A stretch of DNA of 64,000 bases from JAKZVK01 sp965248255 (GTDB taxonomy: Bacteria > Acidobacteriota > Terriglobia > Bryobacterales > UBA6623): contig CBDFIW010000004.1 of NCBI GenBank assembly GCA_965248255.1, positions 2,480,001 to 2,544,000 of the forward strand, written 5' to 3'. The notes below the pieces were generated by a model, which ran no database searches, was not told the DNA's origin, and saw only the letters and a list, made by a program, of their open reading frames with translations. Positions within the stretch are counted from its first letter, which is position 1, and every line of letters begins with the position of its first letter. Below are positions 8,193 to 16,301 of the stretch, piece by piece. A program made the translations under genes and the position numbers.

Positions 8193-9026
8193 CTAACGGA
8201 ACAACACGCGGCTGAGCAACTGATAGGAAAAGAAGAACGAGACCGCAACCAAGCCGATCGCCAACCCGGCAGCGGACTTCCAAAACGACTCGATCGGGGA
8301 GCCGTGTTGTGGCGTGCCCGCAAAGTATGCCAACCCGAAACCGGCCACAAACCCGCCGAGGTGAGCAGCGTTGTCAATCCGAAAGCCGGGTAGGAGGCCG
8401 ATGACGGCAATCATAATCGCCCAGCGCAAATAGAAGCTCCAGATGAATGAACTTCCTGTTCGACGTCCGTACGCCATCATGGCGCCGATCAACCCACACG
8501 CCGCCGCGGAAGCCCCGATGGAGAGTGAGCGGCTCCAAAACATGCTGACGAGGAATCCGAAGATACTCGACGCCAAGTAGATGACAAGGTAGCGCGATGT
8601 TCCGTAGAACTCCTCGACGCGTGCTCCCAGGTCGAAGAGGACCCACGTATTCATCAGCAAGTGGAAGGTACCAGCGTGCAGGAAGCCCGCCGTGATCAGC
8701 CGCCACCACTCGCCTCGCAGCAAGATCGAAAAGCGGTCCTTGGCGCCGAAGAGCCGCAGGACCTCTCCGTCGATGCCCGAGAACAGCCCCGCCGACTGCC
8801 CGGTAACATTCGTGGTCACAATCATCGTCGCTATGAACAGCGCGAAGTTGATGAACAGGATGATGAACGTCGTGTAGTGGCTCGGGCTGACGAATCCACC
8901 CAGCACCCTACCAGGATCGGGCCGCTGAGCGTAGGTCTTGCCGACCTTCTCGCCGCAGTACTCGCAAACCTTCGACTTGGGGTCAATGAACGCCCGGCAG
9001 TGCGGGCACATACGGGGGTTGGACAT
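8193..9026 (-). CDS. Rhomboid-family intramembrane serine protease with zinc ribbon
   Basis: 277 residues from the ATG at 9024-9026, chosen because it begins just before the zinc ribbon; a TTG at 9074 would add 16 unremarkable residues. The zinc ribbon has C7, C10, C21 and C24. The rhomboid core has about six transmembrane helices, the HLLMN segment in the second, the catalytic serine in SIGAS (S173) and the catalytic histidine in NAAHLGG (H222). It would cleave membrane proteins within the bilayer. The residue after the catalytic Ser is Ala instead of the more usual Gly. Single gene flanked by family-1 repeats. Confidence 0.88.
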   Translation of the reverse strand: MSNPRMCPHCRAFIDPKSKVCEYCGEKVGKTYAQRPDPGRVLGGFVSPSHYTTFIILFINFALFIATMIVTTNVTGQSAGLFSGIDGEVLRLFGAKDRFSILLRGEWWRLITAGFLHAGTFHLLMNTWVLFDLGARVEEFYGTSRYLVIYLASSIFGFLVSMFWSRSLSIGASAAACGLIGAMMAYGRRTGSSFIWSFYLRWAIMIAVIGLLPGFRIDNAAHLGGFVAGFGLAYFAGTPQHGSPIESFWKSAAGLAIGLVAVSFFFSYQLLSRVLFR

Positions 9027-9140
9027 GGGTCGAGCCGACTGACTTATCTTTGCGGTTGGAAGCCGTTTTTGCAACCGAGGGGACCACCTTACCCGCCGGT
9101 TTAACTAAGTACAGCGTTTCAGACGTTCGGTCAGCTATCT

Positions 9141-9247
9141 GAGAGGCACTGAGAGCCGCGGGTCTGTTGTCAACGGCGGTCGCTCGGCTGTATGCTGTCC
9201 TGAGTCTCGAGGAATCGAGACTCGGCAAGGCTGGAGCCTTACGCCAC
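9141..9247. repeat. Palindromic repeat family 1, partial copy
   Basis: It keeps the right half of the element: the internal GAGTCTCGAGGAATCGAGAC hairpin and the terminal GGCAAGGCTGGAGCCTTACGCCAC end. The left arm is missing or strongly diverged. Confidence 0.65.
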
Positions 9248-9308
9248 GTCCCGCCCGGGCACTTGGTCAGGACTTGACTCTTGTTCAGATGACGCTTAGA
9301 TCCGACAC

Positions 9309-10253
9309 CTAGTGCGCCGCCCCTTCGTAGGCCTTCTCCCCTGCGCGCACGGCAAGCGACAGCCGGTTCTGGCGGGGCGGCAGCGGACACGTCGCGTAGC
9401 GAGTAAACACACATGGCGGGTTGTAGGCTTTGTTGAAGTCCAAGACCAGCCGACCGTCGTTCGAGGGCAGATCAGTGTAGACGAACCGGCCACCGCCGTA
9501 GGTCTCGGAACCATTCGTCTCATCGCCGAACACCAGGAACAGGCTGTTGCCCGCGGCGACGCCGTCCAAGCGGTGAACCGCGCCGTCCGCCTCGAAGACA
9601 ACAGCGCCGGGCGATGGCTCAGTTTCGACGGTTCCGATGATGTTCGGAATCTTCAACGCCTTCGGAGGGTCGTAGGGTTCGAAGCGGGCCTCAAACCTCC
9701 ACCGCGGTTCGACCGAAAAATAGTCCATTCCTTTGAACTCCCCAAGAACGCTACTGTCCGCGTCCTTCACTCTGACGCCAAGCCGCTCGCCGCGCCGGAT
9801 CACGTGGAGCCGCAGCGAGCCATGCTGCAGCACGGTAGGCTGTCCGTCCGAGTCATCCTGCAGAACCATGGAACGAACTGCTTCGGTGTCGTGGGTCACG
9901 GTCACCCCGGACGCCACCGTCAGCGTAACCTCGCCGTAAGCAACACGAAAGGCCCCCGCATGCTCTGGAGCTTTACCCTCTGGCAGGACTACGCGATTGC
10001 CTTCACCGCTTCCGAAGCGGTTCTCCCCTTCCTTCAACCAGTGCAGGCCGACCAAGCTGAGCCAGCCGTAGGGATCACGCAGCCGAGCCTCGCGGGCGGC
10101 CCGCCACTCCGCAATGGCCTGGCGGTAGGAGTCGAGATCATCCGCCCCTGCGATCGGAAGCAGGCACGAAACGAGGGCCAGCCGGGCCCAACCGGTGATC
10201 GATCGCGGCCTGAGCCGCTGACGGCATGGCCTGTGTAATCGAGTGGTTGGCAT
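9309..10253 (-). CDS. DUF1684 domain-containing protein
   Basis: 314 residues from the ATG at 10251-10253. The N-terminus has a basic stretch then a hydrophobic segment (ARLALVSCLLPIAGA) that looks like a secretion signal. The rest is a full DUF1684 domain with its hallmarks: DPYGWLSLVGLHWLKEG, the PYDPPKALKIPN segment, ETYGGGRFVYTDLP, LDFNKAYNPPCVFT, then ATCPLPP and AGEKAY near the end. The biochemical function of this family is not established. The gene is divergent from the hydrolase at 10327. Confidence 0.85.
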   Translation of the reverse strand: MPTTRLHRPCRQRLRPRSITGWARLALVSCLLPIAGADDLDSYRQAIAEWRAAREARLRDPYGWLSLVGLHWLKEGENRFGSGEGNRVVLPEGKAPEHAGAFRVAYGEVTLTVASGVTVTHDTEAVRSMVLQDDSDGQPTVLQHGSLRLHVIRRGERLGVRVKDADSSVLGEFKGMDYFSVEPRWRFEARFEPYDPPKALKIPNIIGTVETEPSPGAVVFEADGAVHRLDGVAAGNSLFLVFGDETNGSETYGGGRFVYTDLPSNDGRLVLDFNKAYNPPCVFTRYATCPLPPRQNRLSLAVRAGEKAYEGAAH

Positions 10254-10326
10254 TGGGAAAGGATTGTTTAGTATTCTAGCGCCGAGCCTCACTGCCTCAA
10301 TCGCCTGCTCTCCCATTGAACATTCC

Positions 10327-12513
10327 ATGAAACGACGGACCTTGCTTCAGCGCACCGCCGCGTTGCCGATCAGCCTCGGTCTCGGCTTGCGCCCTCTGTT
10401 TGCAGCCACCGACCCATCCTACGACGAGCAGTACCCCGACATGCTCGCGACCTACCTGACCCGTAGGTTGGACCAGCTCGACGCCGAGTGGGACCAGAAG
10501 CGCAGTGTGATCCGGACGGCGGAAGACCTCCGCGCTCGCAAGACATACGTCCGCGAGAAGCTCATCGAGATGCTGGGCGGATTGCCTGAAAAGTATCCAC
10601 TGAATCCTATCGTGACGGCAACCCTCGAACGCAACGAGTACCGCATCGAGAACGTCCTGTTCGAAAGCCGTCCGGACTTCCAGGTCAGCGGCAATCTTTA
10701 CCTGCCGGCCAACGGCGACGGGCCGTTCCCGACCGTGGTGGTCCCGGGCGGCCGTCACAGCCTGGGGCGTCTGCACCCCGGCCAGCAACTCGCCTGTTTG
10801 AACTTGGTCCACGCCGGCTTCGCCGTGCTGGCGTTTGACACCATCGGGCAAGGCGAGCGCCGGCACTACTGGAACCCTGGCAGCGGTACGAAAGAACTCG
10901 ACAACCCGCGGCTCGAACACGCACTTCCCGGCGGGCTCCTCTTGCTGGCCGGCGAGAACCTGGCACAGTACCAGGTATGGGACGGCATTCGCGCCGTTGA
11001 CTATCTGCTAACCCGTGAAGAAATTAACGCACAGCGCATCGGCTGCGCCGGCCACTCCCTGGGTGGATATCTCGCACTCCTTCTCGGCGTCGTCGACGAG
11101 CGAGTCGCATGCGTGGTCGTCAACGAGGGTGGCACCTTTCATCGTTGGCCGGTGGAGACGAACGGAGCGCTAGAGCCGGAACCCATTGAACAAGTTCTCG
11201 TGGCGGCGGCCGTCCACGGTGTTGACCTGCCCGATCTGCACGCCGCCCTCGCTCCCCGGCCTCTACTGGCGCTGACCGAGCACTATACGCAGCGCTTTGA
11301 AGCGGCCACCTCGCAGATACAGGCCGCCTACGATCAAGTGGCCGCCAGCGAGCGTTTCGGGACGGACGAAGCCGCCGACCCACACGGGTGGACCGTCAAG
11401 CTTCGCCTGGCCACGACCGATTGGTTCAGCCGCTGGTTCTACGAGCGGACGGGCCCGGCAACGGAACCGCCCCTCGCACCCGAGCCACCCGACACCCTCT
11501 ACGCGACACCGAACGGCTCGCTGCGCTACTCGCGGCGCGGCCACACCGTTTTCTCACTCATTCTTGAGCGGCAGGCCAACCTGCCACCGGTGCGAACCCC
11601 TCCGGCGACCCTCGCTGCATTCGAAACCTTCCGTCTCGATATCGACCAGCAGGTTCGCAAGGTACTGCCCTACCGAGCCCGGTCGAGGCGGGACCTTGCC
11701 ATTCGTCACCGCATGACGACGCCCCGCAAGCGCTACCGGGTCCAGAAGGAGGAGTTCCTCTCCGAGGACGGGATCTATGTGCCGGCGTGGGTTTTCGTTC
11801 CCGAGGGCGGCGATGGTCCGTTTCCCGCCACCCTGTTCGCCAGTGACCTCGGCATCGAGGCGCACGGCATGGAGTTCGGACTGCTGGAGAAGCTGGCCCA
11901 GCGGGGTCACCTCGTCGTTGCGGTTGACGTCCGGGGCGTAGGTGCAACCCGGCCGGCCTCGCGCACCATGCTCGATGCGGAGACCGCGCTCACCTACAGA
12001 GCGTGGTCCATGAGTGATTCGCTGATCGGAATGCGCGTGCGAGACATCGTCCGGGGTATCGACTACGTGCTGGCACGGCAAGACGTGGAGACTTCGGGCA
12101 TTCGTGTCCTCGGACGCGGCGAGGGTGCGCTCTGGGCGCTGTTTGCCGCGGTTGTTGATGAACGCGTGCGAGGAGTGGTCGCCGATCGCGGCTTGCTCTC
12201 CTACAAGTCGCTTACGCGCGTCGACCGCCACCGTCACGGCGCGACCGTGTTGATTCCCGGTGGCCTGCAGCAGTTCGACCTGCCCCAGGTCGCCGCCTCG
12301 ATCGCTGACCGTCACTTGGTCATTCTCGATCCCCTCGACCCCGCGAAGAAGCCCGCCGATATTCGGCTCTCGCGGCACACCTACGAGTGGACGCGCCGCA
12401 CTTACGCGAACCTTGGAGTGGAGAACCGTTTTCAGTTGATGGCGCGGCAACCGGGCTCCGACCCGGCCGACGCTTATTTGGCTTTTTGGATACGTGGCGG
12501 GGAGTGTAGGTGA
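10327..12513 (+). CDS. Secreted tandem alpha/beta hydrolase (acetyl xylan esterase-like)
   Basis: 728 residues from the ATG at 10327. The MKRRTLLQRTAALP start followed by a hydrophobic run looks like a Tat-type or Sec signal. The first alpha/beta hydrolase domain (about residues 110-380) has the nucleophile motif GHSLGG with S244 and an acetyl-xylan-esterase-like lid. A second related domain (about 470-725) carries GRGEG at residues 597-601, so its nucleophile position is Glu599, not Ser. The second domain is therefore probably not a serine esterase by itself. Ester hydrolysis on sugars or related compounds in the periplasm is inferred from the first domain only. A longer frame back to 10243 is open but would place the signal peptide internally. 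Confidence 0.8.
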   Translation: MKRRTLLQRTAALPISLGLGLRPLFAATDPSYDEQYPDMLATYLTRRLDQLDAEWDQKRSVIRTAEDLRARKTYVREKLIEMLGGLPEKYPLNPIVTATLERNEYRIENVLFESRPDFQVSGNLYLPANGDGPFPTVVVPGGRHSLGRLHPGQQLACLNLVHAGFAVLAFDTIGQGERRHYWNPGSGTKELDNPRLEHALPGGLLLLAGENLAQYQVWDGIRAVDYLLTREEINAQRIGCAGHSLGGYLALLLGVVDERVACVVVNEGGTFHRWPVETNGALEPEPIEQVLVAAAVHGVDLPDLHAALAPRPLLALTEHYTQRFEAATSQIQAAYDQVAASERFGTDEAADPHGWTVKLRLATTDWFSRWFYERTGPATEPPLAPEPPDTLYATPNGSLRYSRRGHTVFSLILERQANLPPVRTPPATLAAFETFRLDIDQQVRKVLPYRARSRRDLAIRHRMTTPRKRYRVQKEEFLSEDGIYVPAWVFVPEGGDGPFPATLFASDLGIEAHGMEFGLLEKLAQRGHLVVAVDVRGVGATRPASRTMLDAETALTYRAWSMSDSLIGMRVRDIVRGIDYVLARQDVETSGIRVLGRGEGALWALFAAVVDERVRGVVADRGLLSYKSLTRVDRHRHGATVLIPGGLQQFDLPQVAASIADRHLVILDPLDPAKKPADIRLSRHTYEWTRRTYANLGVENRFQLMARQPGSDPADAYLAFWIRGGECR

Positions 12514-12548
12514 GGTCAGCAGCCTCAAACCGCCAAGTCGGGACTCGC

Positions 12549-12683
12549 GTGGCGTACGACTCCAGGCTTGCCGAAAACCGATTCCTCGGTTTTCAGGACT
12601 GCGGTCAATCGCGGCTGTTCGGTCGTTCGCCGTCCTGAGTCTCGACGAAATCGAAAGTTCGCAAGCCTGGAGGCCTACGCCAC
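12549..12683. repeat. Palindromic repeat family 1, full copy
   Basis: This is the cleanest copy. It starts GTGGCGTA at 12549 and ends TACGCCAC at 12683. Outer arms CTCCAGGCTTGCCG and CGCAAGCCTGGAGG pair with each other, and an internal hairpin is CCGAAAACCGATTCCTCGG. It lies between the hydrolase and ccmB, whose 3' ends converge here. Confidence 0.8.
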
Positions 12684-12760
12684 ATTCGCGCCGACCCTTC
12701 AGCACTTGACAGTTTTGCGCAGAATGAAGCGTCGATCAGGTGACTGGTTATCCTCTCTAT

Positions 12761-13444
12761 TCACCCCAGCAGGACGGCTTCCAATAGGACCGCGCCGAGG
12801 AGCGTGAAGATCACGTCGAAGCCGATTAGCAGCCGCATCCACGCGAGCGAATCCCCAAGGGGCTCGCCCGTTAGCAACAACGTGGTCAACTCGACACACG
12901 CCATCATCGCCGGCAGGCAAATCGGGAACACCAGCAACGGCAACATCAATTCGCGCAGCCGATTGTTGGCCGTCACGGCACTGAAGATCGTACCCACCGC
13001 GGTGAAGCCCCACGTACCGAGGACGAAGACCAACAGTAGAGCAGGGAAACTATCGCCCCAGCGCACGCCGTAAAACACGCCGAATAGCGGCAGCGAAATG
13101 AGCTCCACGGCCACCAGTAGCACCGCGTTCGCCACGGCCTTGCCGAGAAACAACGCTCCCCCTGACACTGGCGACGCGATCAGAGCTTCCAGGCAATCGT
13201 TCGCCGACTCTCGGGCAAAGCTCCGATTCAAAATCAGAATCCCGGCAAACAAATAGATGATCCACAGCAACCCACCGGCCATGTCGCGCGTGTCGGGGTT
13301 GCCGACTGGGTCGAACGCAAAGCTGAAGAGCAGCAGCACCACCATCGAGAAGGCGAGGGCGGCGTTGATGACCTCTTTGTTACGCAGCTCGGTGCGGAGG
13401 TCCTTGGCGGCAATCGTCCACGCCTGCCGAAGAAAACGGGTCAC
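12761..13444 (-). CDS. ccmB: Heme exporter permease CcmB
   Basis: 227 residues, six hydrophobic segments, full-length for CcmB. It shows the N-terminal AWTIAAKDLRTELRNKE and the family stretch ECLEALIASPVSGGALFLGK (written here as the DCLEALIASPVSGG region). It forms the membrane part of the CcmAB ABC complex, which uses ATP to release holo-CcmE during cytochrome c maturation. Its start overlaps the end of ccmA by four bases. CcmC, normally the next gene, does not follow; the cluster ends at the repeat. Confidence 0.9.
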   Translation of the reverse strand: MTRFLRQAWTIAAKDLRTELRNKEVINAALAFSMVVLLLFSFAFDPVGNPDTRDMAGGLLWIIYLFAGILILNRSFARESANDCLEALIASPVSGGALFLGKAVANAVLLVAVELISLPLFGVFYGVRWGDSFPALLLVFVLGTWGFTAVGTIFSAVTANNRLRELMLPLLVFPICLPAMMACVELTTLLLTGEPLGDSLAWMRLLIGFDVIFTLLGAVLLEAVLLG

Positions 13445-14163
13445 GAGATTTGCTGGTAGAAATTGTGCGGCGACGACTTGAAGACGTCCTGGTTCGCGCC
13501 GCTGAAGATCAGCCGGCCCCTCTCGAGCACGGCCAGGTCTGTCGCGACTTGCAGTGTCTCGTGAAGCTGGTGGGAGCAGAGGATGACGGTCCGCCGACGC
13601 TTCCGAGCCTGAAGCAGAAGGGATGATAGCAGATCCATCGCGCGGTCATCGAGGGCAGTCCAGGGCTCGTCGAGCAGCAGGATCTCGGGGTCATGCAACA
13701 AGGCCCGCGCAATGGTCAACCGTTGGCGCATGCCGCGGGAGAACTCATTCACGCGCGAGTCGCGGAACGTCCACAGCCCGACCTGTTCGAGCCAGTGATT
13801 GATTTTGTTCTCTGGGTCGCTGATCTCGTACAGCCGGGCGAAGAAGGCCAGATTCTCGCGGGCGGTCAGGTCCTCGTACACCCACTGCCCGTGTCCGACG
13901 ACGCCCACCGACGGTGACGCCGGTCCGCCGTTCTCGGGCCTGTTCGCGACGCCGTTTTTGGGTGAGCTGCCGAGCGTGATCTCGCCCTTCGACGGCCGCA
14001 GCAGGCCCGCGATCATACGAATGAGTGTGGTCTTGCCGGCGCCGTTACGGCCCAATAGAGCGAGGACCGCCCCACCCGGCACGTCAAGGCTCACATCGCG
14101 TACCGCCGGGAACTCACCGAAGAACTTCCAAACACCCCGCGCAGAGATCGCCGGCGCGCTCAT
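13441..14163 (-). CDS. ccmA: ABC transporter ATP-binding protein CcmA
   Basis: 240 residues with Walker A GRNGAGKTTL (about 37-46), a signature segment EFSRGMRQRLTIARALL in place of LSGGQ, Walker B ILLLDEPWTALDD and the switch His in SHQLHE. It is coupled by a four-base ATGA overlap to the preceding accessory protein and overlaps ccmB at its other end. This supports a CcmAB pair over a generic ABC transporter. An insertion of about 15 residues (SSPKNGVANRPENGGPAS) sits between Walker A and the Q-loop. Confidence 0.9.
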   Translation of the reverse strand: MSAPAISARGVWKFFGEFPAVRDVSLDVPGGAVLALLGRNGAGKTTLIRMIAGLLRPSKGEITLGSSPKNGVANRPENGGPASPSVGVVGHGQWVYEDLTARENLAFFARLYEISDPENKINHWLEQVGLWTFRDSRVNEFSRGMRQRLTIARALLHDPEILLLDEPWTALDDRAMDLLSSLLLQARKRRRTVILCSHQLHETLQVATDLAVLERGRLIFSGANQDVFKSSPHNFYQQIS

Positions 14164-15272
14164 CGCTTCCGCCGTGCCCCGGAACGCTTCCCGGTTCGGG
14201 GTGAACCAGCGGCGGCCTTGCCGCTGCCGACCTGTCCCGTTGAAGGCTGAGGACGGGTTTGCGACGTCAAGAGGTAGCAGAATCCAACGGCAAAGATGCA
14301 GCCGGTCAGCGCCAGGATCCAGATCAACTCCTCCGCGATCGGCGCCGCTGATACGCGAACGGTACCGCCGCCCCCTCCAGCGCCGCTGCCGCCTCCCGCA
14401 GGTGCCGCGGGCGACAGCCGTCCTTGTCCGCTAACGGTCACAACGTATTCGCGCCGGGGCGGCGTCTCGTATAGCAAAGCCTTCGTTCGAGGCTCTTCCC
14501 CCATCGACGAGAGGCCCTCGCCCTCGACAACCACGCCTGTGGGCGCGGCGATCTTGGTCGTGAGCCCATCGTAGAGTAGCCGGCCTCGGAAGGAATCGCC
14601 GTCGCTATGGGGCACAAGATAAGTGACGTCCACGCGGTTGTTGCCGGGCTTGATCGGGTAGTCGACCTTGTACGTATTCTCTTCGCCGGTTGGCTCGGCT
14701 GCGCCCTTGACCGGCACGCCCGCCGGGCCGCTGGTCGTCACCTGGACGACCCCTTTCGCCGCCAGTGGAAGCAGAAAGCGAACCGTGCCCCGCTCGGGAT
14801 TGCGGAACGTTCGAGGCGGGTTGCCGATGTTGTCAAAGATGAAGCTCTCGTTGACGACCATCTCCGAGCCGCCCGGCTCGAGGATGACAACATGCGCATC
14901 CGGATCGGGCAAATCCCGCTCGTCAACGCTGTAGACCTCGACCCGCAAATTGCTGGTAGAGATCCCTCGGCGGACCACCGTGCTGTACCGGACACCGTCG
15001 TACTCGGCCCAGACCATGCCCAGCATGGGCTGCGCGCCGGAGGATGGGAGCGATTTCTCGAACGCGAAGCTGCCGTCGGGTCCGCTGAGAGCTTCCTCCA
15101 TGGGCGACATGCCGCCCACGAAACGCACCAGCGTGAGTGCTACGCCGGCGGTCGGCTGGCCCGTTGTCTCGTTGTAAACGGCACCGGCAACGGACACCTG
15201 GGCCATAGCGGCGGAGACGGCCGCGAGCAGCAGCAGCACAGAGCAAGCCAATGTTGATTGAAAGTTGGACAT
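14160..15272 (-). CDS. Membrane-anchored protein with carboxypeptidase-regulatory-like domain
   Basis: 370 residues from the ATG at 15270-15272. It has a signal peptide (about 1-25), then a beta-sandwich resembling the carboxypeptidase regulatory domain (VSVAGAVYNETTGQPTAGVALTL). A long beta-rich region follows, then a Gly/Pro linker around residue 300, one transmembrane helix (ELIWILALTGCIFAVGFCYLL) and a basic cytoplasmic tail. It lies inside the ccm operon between the CcmI-like gene and ccmA, with an ATGA overlap into ccmA. A role in cytochrome c maturation or in presenting apocytochromes is suggested only by position. It is not a known Ccm component. Confidence 0.7.
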   Translation of the reverse strand: MSNFQSTLACSVLLLLAAVSAAMAQVSVAGAVYNETTGQPTAGVALTLVRFVGGMSPMEEALSGPDGSFAFEKSLPSSGAQPMLGMVWAEYDGVRYSTVVRRGISTSNLRVEVYSVDERDLPDPDAHVVILEPGGSEMVVNESFIFDNIGNPPRTFRNPERGTVRFLLPLAAKGVVQVTTSGPAGVPVKGAAEPTGEENTYKVDYPIKPGNNRVDVTYLVPHSDGDSFRGRLLYDGLTTKIAAPTGVVVEGEGLSSMGEEPRTKALLYETPPRREYVVTVSGQGRLSPAAPAGGGSGAGGGGGTVRVSAAPIAEELIWILALTGCIFAVGFCYLLTSQTRPQPSTGQVGSGKAAAGSPRTGKRSGARRKR

Positions 15273-15494
15273 TGGTAGTGCAGGGCCGCAATGTAAACGC
15301 CAAGGCGCCACCGTGACGTGAACCCCCGGGCTTTGCTGACCTCAACTGAACCGGCGAATCAAATGTAGGGCACAGTATGCTGTTCCCGTGTACGGGGTCA
15401 CGTCGCCTTTTCAAAATCGCCGGCCACGGCATCCCGTGCCCCTCCAACTCTTGAGTAACGAGAACCAAGTCCTCACTACGGCGCGCCAGAGCGG

Positions 15495-15800
15495 CTAACC
15501 GGCTGCTTCCACGGGCGCTCCCGCCCCTGCCTTCCCCGACTCGACCGCCTCGATTTGGGCCAGTACACCCGCAAGCTCTTTCTGTAGATCGACCTTCGTT
15601 TGCTGGTAGTCCTCGTCGGAGAGCTTACCCATGCGGTACTCGCCCTGCAGGTCGCGCAGGTTCTCGTAAATGGCCGCCTTGCGGTCTTCGAGGTGCTGCG
15701 TCGGTGATACCGGTTCGGGCTGGGGCAGGGATGCAGCGCGAATCAGCAAGGGAGCGCCTAGGGCCAGCATGATCAACGCCACTCCGAGGACGACCGTCAT
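15495..15800 (-). CDS. Short CcmI-like membrane protein
   Basis: 101 residues. One N-terminal transmembrane helix (VVLGVALIMLALGAPLLI) is followed by a coiled-coil-prone stretch with YENLRDLQGEYRMGKLSDEDYQQ, which is shared with the N-terminal part of CcmI-type proteins. The tetratricopeptide domain of full CcmI is absent. Six bases separate it from ccmH, so it is co-transcribed. It may stabilise the heme-ligation module. Confidence 0.65.
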   Translation of the reverse strand: MTVVLGVALIMLALGAPLLIRAASLPQPEPVSPTQHLEDRKAAIYENLRDLQGEYRMGKLSDEDYQQTKVDLQKELAGVLAQIEAVESGKAGAGAPVEAAG

Positions 15801-15806
15801 GTCGCG

Positions 15807-16301
15807 TTAGTCCATCGAAGCCAGCTCGCCGTCGATCTGGTCACGATACCGCCGCAGTTCCTCTTCACTCAGCGGCTTTGCGGGTTCTGAGGGTTTGTGT
15901 TTCATACGCCAGCGCCAGGCTACGACCGGCGCCGCGGCCAAGCCGAGCAGTACGGCCACAAAAGGCATCGCCCAACCCAACAGGCCGAAACCTTCGGTCC
16001 GGGGTTCGGTTCGTGAGGCACTGCCGTACTTGGCGATCATCTGCTCGACGATCGCCTCGGGCGGCACGCCCGCTTCGACGAGATTCCTGATGTCCACCGT
16101 TGGAGCGTGCTTGCCGGCGCAGCCCAACATGTTGCAGCTCGTGACCGTATAGGAACAGTGGGAGGGGCACTGGCATTTCAGTTTCTCGCCGACCGCGCGG
16201 ACCTTGCGGTAAGTCTCGTCGCCACCTTCGCTCACCCTCTGGGCGAACAGCGTTGACGCAGCCAACGCCAGCAGGATCAAACTACTTCGCAGCAACGACA
16301 T
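15807..16301 (-). CDS. ccmH: CcmH-like cytochrome c maturation protein
   Basis: 164 residues with signal peptide, a Cys-rich region (CQCPSHCSYTVTSCNMLGC, about residues 42-62), the NLVEAGVPPEAIVEQMIAKYG helix typical of CcmH, and a C-terminal transmembrane helix followed by a cytoplasmic tail. Canonical CcmH has a single LRCxxC pair; this one has five Cys in a row of short spacings. It should keep apocytochrome thiols reduced and present them for heme ligation. Its start overlaps the end of ccmF by 20 bases. Confidence 0.8.
   Translation of the reverse strand: MSLLRSSLILLALAASTLFAQRVSEGGDETYRKVRAVGEKLKCQCPSHCSYTVTSCNMLGCAGKHAPTVDIRNLVEAGVPPEAIVEQMIAKYGSASRTEPRTEGFGLLGWAMPFVAVLLGLAAAPVVAWRWRMKHKPSEPAKPLSEEELRRYRDQIDGELASMD

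Noticed and set aside
11554..12705. 383-codon minus-strand frame
   Set aside because: Antisense to the tandem hydrolase and ends in the palindromic repeat; no family features.
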